This document shows, piece by piece, positions 60,501 through 64,000 of a stretch of DNA of 64,000 nt. The stretch lies in the NCBI RefSeq assembly GCF_017255185.1, contig NZ_JAFKCZ010000001.1:310001-374000 (forward strand), in the 5' to 3' direction. The DNA comes from Parahaliea mediterranea. Its GTDB lineage: Bacteria > Pseudomonadota > Gammaproteobacteria > Pseudomonadales > Halieaceae. Each line of letters starts with the position of its first letter. Position 1 is the stretch's first letter. Made by a program: the position numbers and the translations under genes. Under the pieces are notes generated by a model. The model had not been told where the DNA came from. It was given only the letters and a program-made list of their open reading frames with translations, and made no database searches.

Positions 60501-63500
60501 CCGATGTGGATGGCGACCCGCTGCACAACGCGACCCTGGTGGAGGATGTCGATCACGGCACGCTGGCGCTGAATGCCGACGGCTCCTTTACCTACATGCC
60601 GGAGGCGGGTTACCGCGGCGCGGACCTGTTCAGCTATACCGTCGGGGATGGCCTTGCCCTGTCGAACACGGCAACCGTGACGATCGACGTTCAGGCGGAG
60701 CTGCCCGTGATCCCAGGTTCGGTGGTGCAGTTGTCCCTCGACGAGGGCGGTGGCACGCAGGCGCTGGACGGCAGCGGCCAGGGCAACCACGGCGAACTCG
60801 TCGGCGGCCCGGCCTACGAGTCCGGCACGGCGGACGGCAGCGCCTACGCGCTGCGGCTGGACGGGGTCAACGACTGGGTCGATCTCGGCAACCTCGACGT
60901 GGCCGGGGCCGGCCTGACGCTGGCCGTGTGGTTCAAGGCGGACAGCTATCCCGGCGCGGCGCAGGACCCGCGGTTGCTGTCCAAGGCCGTGGGACTGTCC
61001 GACAACGAGCACGTGTTCATGTTGAGCACCATCCGCTCGGGCGGCGCGGTTCGCCTGCGCGGCCGGGTGCGGGTGGGCGGCAGCACGCGGACGCTGATTG
61101 CCGATGCCGGGAATCTGCTCACCGGGGTGTGGCAACACGCGGCCCTGACCCACGATGGGGCGACGCTGCGGTTGTACCTCGACGGGCAACTGGTTGGCAG
61201 CGTGCCGCTGGCGGGGGCGATGGACGTGGACCCGTCGATGGGCGTTGCGGTGGGAGCGCAGCCGGGCGGGGGCAGCCGTCTGTTTGCGGGCCTGCTGGAT
61301 CGGGTGCAGATCCTGGACCGGGCGCTGGATGCCGGCGAGGTGCTGGCGCTGGTCACCGGAAACGGGGCGCCGCAGGCCGTGGCGGACGAGTATGCGGTGT
61401 CCAGGGACACGCCGCTGTCGGTGGCGGCGGGTGGCGGCGTGTTGAGCAACGACACCGACCCGGAGGGCGATCCGCTGCAGGCGGAGCTGGTGGACGATGT
61501 GGCGCATGGCAGCCTGGCGCTGAACGCGGACGGTTCATTCGACTACACGCCCGGGGCCGGCTACATCGGCACCGACACCTTTACCTACCGGGCGAGGGAC
61601 GGTTTGCAGTCATCGAGCCCGGTGGCGGTTGGATTGACGGTGGGCGGCCTGGTCTCGGATGACTTTGTGGGGACCTCGCTGGACCCCGGTGTCTGGACCC
61701 TGGTGGACCCGCTTGGCGGTGGCCAGGCCAGCGCGGTTGGCGGCCGGCTGGTGATCGATGTCCCGGCCGGGCAGAACCATGAACCCTGGGTCGGAGGCAA
61801 CAGCGCGGTACGTGTCATGCAATCGGCCGCGGACGAAGACTTCCAGGTCGAGGTGAAGTTCGACAGTGTGGGGAGTCAGGTCTTCCAGATGCAGGGCGTG
61901 CTGGCCGAGCAGGACGGCGCGACCTTTGTTCGGGCCGGGTTCTATCACGATGGCTCCCAAATCCGGGTTTTCACCGCCGTTATCGACGGTGGCAATTCGG
62001 TGGTGCAGGCCAATCTGGCGCTGCCCGGCGCGGTGCCGCCGCTGTACGCGCGCCTCGCGCGCGAGGGCGATAGCTGGACGCACAGCTACTCCATGGATGG
62101 CGGTGACTGGCAGGTCGCGGCGACCTTCACACAGCCCCTGTCGGTGTCCGCGGTGGGCATCTACGGCGGCAATAGCGGCAGTCCGGCACCGGCGCACGCG
62201 GCCCTGGCCGATTACTTCATGAACCTGGCCGCCCCCCTCGAGCGCAGCTATGTTCTGTCGCGGGAGACAACCGGCCGGGGCGCGGTGGTGGCGACCCCCG
62301 ACCAGGGCAGCTATGCGCCGGGCTCCGCGGTGACCGTTGAGGCGAAAGCGGACCCCGGCTGGCTGTTCCACAGCTGGAGCGGTGACCTGGCCGGGGCCGG
62401 GAATCCGGCGCAGCTCACGATGGACGGCAATGTCGAGGCGCTGGCGAATTTCGTGCAGGACTGCGGTGGCTTGGCGCAATACAGCCTGGGTATCTCGACC
62501 TCGGGCTCCGGGCTTGTTGCCGCCGATCCGGCGGTGGGCTGTTCTCCGGGCAGCGCCCTGTATCCGGAAGGGGCGGTGGTCACGCTGACGGCCCTGCCGG
62601 ACACGGGCTGGATGTTCGAGGGCTGGAGCGGCGATCTGGCGGGCGCGGTCAGTCCGGCGAGCATTACCATGAGCGGTGATGCGGTGGTGCAGGCGCACTT
62701 TAGTCCGGTACCGGTGCCGGAGTACACCCTGACGGTGGCCACCAGTGGCGCCGGTGCCGTGACACTGGACCCGGCGGGCGGTACCTATGAGGAGGGAACG
62801 GTGGTCACGCTGACCGCGGCACCAGAGGCGGGCTGGCTGTTCGAGAGCTGGGATGGCGACCTGGCCGGGACCGTCAATCCGCAAACGCTGACGGTGACAG
62901 CGGATGCGCTGGTTCAGGCGAACTTTATCGAGCCGGGCAGTGCCAGTGGCCTGGTCTCGGATGACTTTGTGGGGACCTCGCTGGACCCCGGCGTCTGGAC
63001 CCTGGTGGACCCGCTTGGCGGTGGCCAGGCCAGCGCGGTCGGCGGCCGGCTGGTGATTGATGTCCCGGCCGGGCAGAACCATGAACCCTGGGGCGGGGGC
63101 AACAGCGCGGTACGTGTCATGCAGTCGGCCGCGGACGAAGACTTCCTGGTCGAGGTGAAGTTCGACAGCGCGGGAAGTCAGGCGTTCCAGATGCAGGGCG
63201 TGCTGGCGGAGCAGGACGGCGCGACCTTTGTTCGGGCCGGGATCTATCACGATGGCTCCCAGGTCCGGGTTTTCACCGCCTTTATCGACGGTGGCAATTC
63301 GGTGGTGCAGGCCAACCTGGCGCTGCCCGGCGCGGTGCCGCCGCTGTACGCGCGCCTCGCGCGCGAGGGCGATAGCTGGACGCACAGCTACTCCATGGAT
63401 GGCGGCGACTGGCAGGTCGCGGCGACCTTCACACAGCCCCTGTCGGTGTCCGCGGTGGGTATCTACGGCGGCAATAGCGGCAGTCCGGCACCGGCGCACG

Positions 63501-64000
63501 CGGCCCTGGCCGATTACTTTATGAACCTGGCCGCCCCCCTCGAGCGCAGCTATGTTCTGTCGCGGGAGACAACCGGCCGGGGCGCGGTGGTGGCGACCCC
63601 CGACCAGGGCAGCTATGCGCCGGGCTCCGCGGTGACCGTTGAGGCGCAAGCGGACCCCGGCTGGCTGTTCCACAGCTGGAGCGGTGACCTGGCCGGGGCC
63701 GGGAATCCGGCGCAGCTCACGATGGACGGCAATGTCGAGGCGCTGGCGAATTTCGTGCAGGACTGCGGTGGCTTGGCGCAATACAGCCTGGGTATCTCGA
63801 CCTCGGGCCCCGGGCTCGTTGCCGTCGATCCGGCGGTGGGCTGTTCTCCGGGCAGCGCCCTGTATCCGGAAGGGGCGGTGGTCACGCTGACGGCCCTGCC
63901 GGACACGGGCTGGATGTTCGAGGGCTGGAGCGGCGATCTGGCGGGCGCGGTCAGTCCGGCGAGCATTACCATGAGCGGTGATGCGGTGGTGCAGGCGCAC
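57566..64000 (+). CDS. Giant secreted LamG / cadherin-like repeat protein (3' part beyond window)
   Basis: The frame opens at ATG 57566 and stays open for 2145 codons to the window edge; I checked the frame at several points. A signal peptide (MRTPASIFGVFLLGLCCIWS, then TPGFGA) is followed by LamG 27-238, four cadherin-like/Big_9 domains 245-628 (SNDTDPEGDPLQ, DGSFDYTPGADYVGTDTFTY), LamG 635-847, two Big_9 domains 850-1045, LamG 1051-1267, one Big_9, then a concanavalin-like domain 1362-1553 (DUF1349-like), three InlB-like bacterial repeats (WLFHSWSGDLAG) and a second round of the same. It is probably an exported matrix or adhesion protein binding the nearby polysaccharide. How it is anchored is not visible; the C-terminus is missing. 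Confidence 0.9.
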   Translation, partial: MRTPASIFGVFLLGLCCIWSTPGFGAKVVQLSLDEGSGTQALDGSGQGNHGELIGGPAYESGTADGSAYALRLDGVNDWVDLGNLDVAGAGLTLAVWFKADSFPGAAQDPRLLSKAVGLSDNEHVFMLSTIRSGDAVRLRGRVRVGGSTRTLIADTGNLLTGVWQHAALTHDGSTLRLYLDGQLVGSAPLAGAMDVDPSMGVAVGAQPGGGNRLFAGLLDRVQILDRALDAGEVLALVTGNGAPQAAADEYAVSEDTPLSVVAGGGVLSNDTDPEGDPLQAELVDDAAHGGLVLNADGSFDYTPGADYVGTDTFTYRASDGLQFSSLAQVSLVVGDVADAPLAVDDTYLAVPGESLAVAAGSGVLANDTDVDSVTLQAVLEAGVSNGQLSLSPDGSFTYSPDVGYDGSDSFRYRASDGELESESATVTIIIATPPVAMADAYTVNEDELWLTTALDGLLLNDIDSSGALDLVAELVSGPVHGTLQSLGADGAFSYLPAANFVGDDSFVYRAVDGGTGASAEATVTLTVLAVNDPPVALADSYQISENGALVVGVADGVLANDTDVDGDSLQNATLVDDVDHGTLALNADGSFTYMPEAGYRGADLFSYTVGDGLALSNTATVTIDVQAELPVISGSVVQLSLDEGSGTQALDGSGQGNHGELVGGPAYESGTADGSAYALRLDGVNDWVDLGNLDVAGAGLTLAVWFKADSYPGAAQDPRLLSKAAGLSDNEHVFMLSTIRSGGAVRLRGRVRVGGSTRTLIADAGNLLTGVWQHAALTHDGSTLRLYLDGQLVGSVPLAGAMDVDPSMGVAVGAQPGGGSRLFAGLLDRVQILDRALDAGEVLVLASGNGAPQAVADEYAVSEDTPLSVAVGGGVLSNDTDPEGDPLQAELVEDVAHGGLVLNADGSFDYTPGADYSGSDTFVYRAVDGSTGAGAEATVTLTVLAVNDPPVALADSYQASENGALVVGVANGVLANDTDVDGDPLHNATLVEDVDHGTLALNADGSFTYMPEAGYRGADLFSYTVGDGLALSNTATVTIDVQAELPVIPGSVVQLSLDEGGGTQALDGSGQGNHGELVGGPAYESGTADGSAYALRLDGVNDWVDLGNLDVAGAGLTLAVWFKADSYPGAAQDPRLLSKAVGLSDNEHVFMLSTIRSGGAVRLRGRVRVGGSTRTLIADAGNLLTGVWQHAALTHDGATLRLYLDGQLVGSVPLAGAMDVDPSMGVAVGAQPGGGSRLFAGLLDRVQILDRALDAGEVLALVTGNGAPQAVADEYAVSRDTPLSVAAGGGVLSNDTDPEGDPLQAELVDDVAHGSLALNADGSFDYTPGAGYIGTDTFTYRARDGLQSSSPVAVGLTVGGLVSDDFVGTSLDPGVWTLVDPLGGGQASAVGGRLVIDVPAGQNHEPWVGGNSAVRVMQSAADEDFQVEVKFDSVGSQVFQMQGVLAEQDGATFVRAGFYHDGSQIRVFTAVIDGGNSVVQANLALPGAVPPLYARLAREGDSWTHSYSMDGGDWQVAATFTQPLSVSAVGIYGGNSGSPAPAHAALADYFMNLAAPLERSYVLSRETTGRGAVVATPDQGSYAPGSAVTVEAKADPGWLFHSWSGDLAGAGNPAQLTMDGNVEALANFVQDCGGLAQYSLGISTSGSGLVAADPAVGCSPGSALYPEGAVVTLTALPDTGWMFEGWSGDLAGAVSPASITMSGDAVVQAHFSPVPVPEYTLTVATSGAGAVTLDPAGGTYEEGTVVTLTAAPEAGWLFESWDGDLAGTVNPQTLTVTADALVQANFIEPGSASGLVSDDFVGTSLDPGVWTLVDPLGGGQASAVGGRLVIDVPAGQNHEPWGGGNSAVRVMQSAADEDFLVEVKFDSAGSQAFQMQGVLAEQDGATFVRAGIYHDGSQVRVFTAFIDGGNSVVQANLALPGAVPPLYARLAREGDSWTHSYSMDGGDWQVAATFTQPLSVSAVGIYGGNSGSPAPAHAALADYFMNLAAPLERSYVLSRETTGRGAVVATPDQGSYAPGSAVTVEAQADPGWLFHSWSGDLAGAGNPAQLTMDGNVEALANFVQDCGGLAQYSLGISTSGPGLVAVDPAVGCSPGSALYPEGAVVTLTALPDTGWMFEGWSGDLAGAVSPASITMSGDAVVQAH
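57661..61640 (+). repeat. Three near-identical LamG-Big_9 coding repeats
   Basis: Matching points (the CCTCGACGAG of each LamG start) lie at 57661, 59488 and 60736, so the units are 1827 and 1248 nt long, both multiples of three. The LamG parts differ at only a few percent of positions on inspection. Unit two lacks 579 nt (193 codons) compared with unit one: its first Big_9 domain starts like domain 1 and continues, from about 60315, like domain 3 of unit one. This looks like an in-frame recombination product. Confidence 0.88.
61651..64000 (+). repeat. 1302-nt tandem coding repeat (concanavalin-like plus InlB-like domains)
   Basis: The unit beginning GGTCTCGGATGACTTTGTGG at 61651 begins again at 62953, 1302 nt (434 codons) later, and the second unit runs to the window edge. 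Only scattered single-base differences are seen between the two, for example at the start of the first domain. The similarity indicates a recent duplication or gene conversion. Further copies may follow beyond the window. Confidence 0.92.

Noticed and set aside
61610-64000. Minus-strand open frame with internal repeats at the right edge
   Set aside because: It is the antisense shadow of the giant LamG gene, whose frame has a signal peptide and clear domains; the repetition merely mirrors the coding repeat.

Overview
The window reads as chromosomal DNA of a high-GC gammaproteobacterium. The block of conserved genes from murJ to clpB keeps almost the gene order known from Pseudomonas aeruginosa (clpB, pgeF, rluD, bamD, pilS, pilR, minor pilins, ispH, fkpB, lspA, ileS, ribF, murJ). 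The protein sequences and a marine-style exopolysaccharide locus would fit a Halieaceae/Cellvibrionales-type marine bacterium, but that placement is inference; no rRNA gene is present to settle it.

Layout. 0-10.4 kb: a cut-off methyltransferase and a small membrane protein (minus strand), then pyrB, a NUDIX hydrolase and murJ, then ribF-ileS-lspA-fkpB-ispH. 11.2-17.8 kb: the type IV pilus minor pilin operon (fimT/fimU, pilV, pilW, pilX, pilY1, pilE). 17.8-20.9 kb: pilS-pilR on the opposite strand. 21-31.9 kb: nadE, bamD, rluD-pgeF, clpB with a heat-shock promoter, a DUF4124 lipoprotein and ilvI-ilvH. 32-40.1 kb: a RimK-like ATP-grasp protein, a zinc deacetylase divergent from a protein lysine acetyltransferase, a prolyl oligopeptidase and a CBS protein. 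40.3-64 kb: an accessory surface-glycan region of visibly lower GC. It holds two large secreted LamG proteins at its edges and, between them, a minus-strand polysaccharide operon (oxidoreductase, aminotransferase, glycosyltransferases, deacetylase, methyltransferases, a polymerase-like membrane protein) plus a secreted beta-helix protein. The second LamG protein runs off the right edge with at least 2145 codons.

Two patterns go beyond the gene list. First, at least 26 copies of a small GTAG-headed palindrome (REP type) lie in six intergenic clusters between 4.3 and 33.7 kb. The stem exists in four sequence versions, each with matching changes on both arms, and none is seen in the surface-glycan region. 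Second, the surface region carries three sigma-54 type -24/-12 sites, one before each LamG protein and one before the polysaccharide operon. The first is preceded by two identical dyads GCTGTC-N10-GACAGC placed like enhancer sites. The half-site resembles the CTGTC element reported for PilR, and pilS-pilR lie in this same window, so pilus sensing and the glycan/adhesin locus may be wired together. This is the main hypothesis of the annotation and it rests on sequence inspection only.
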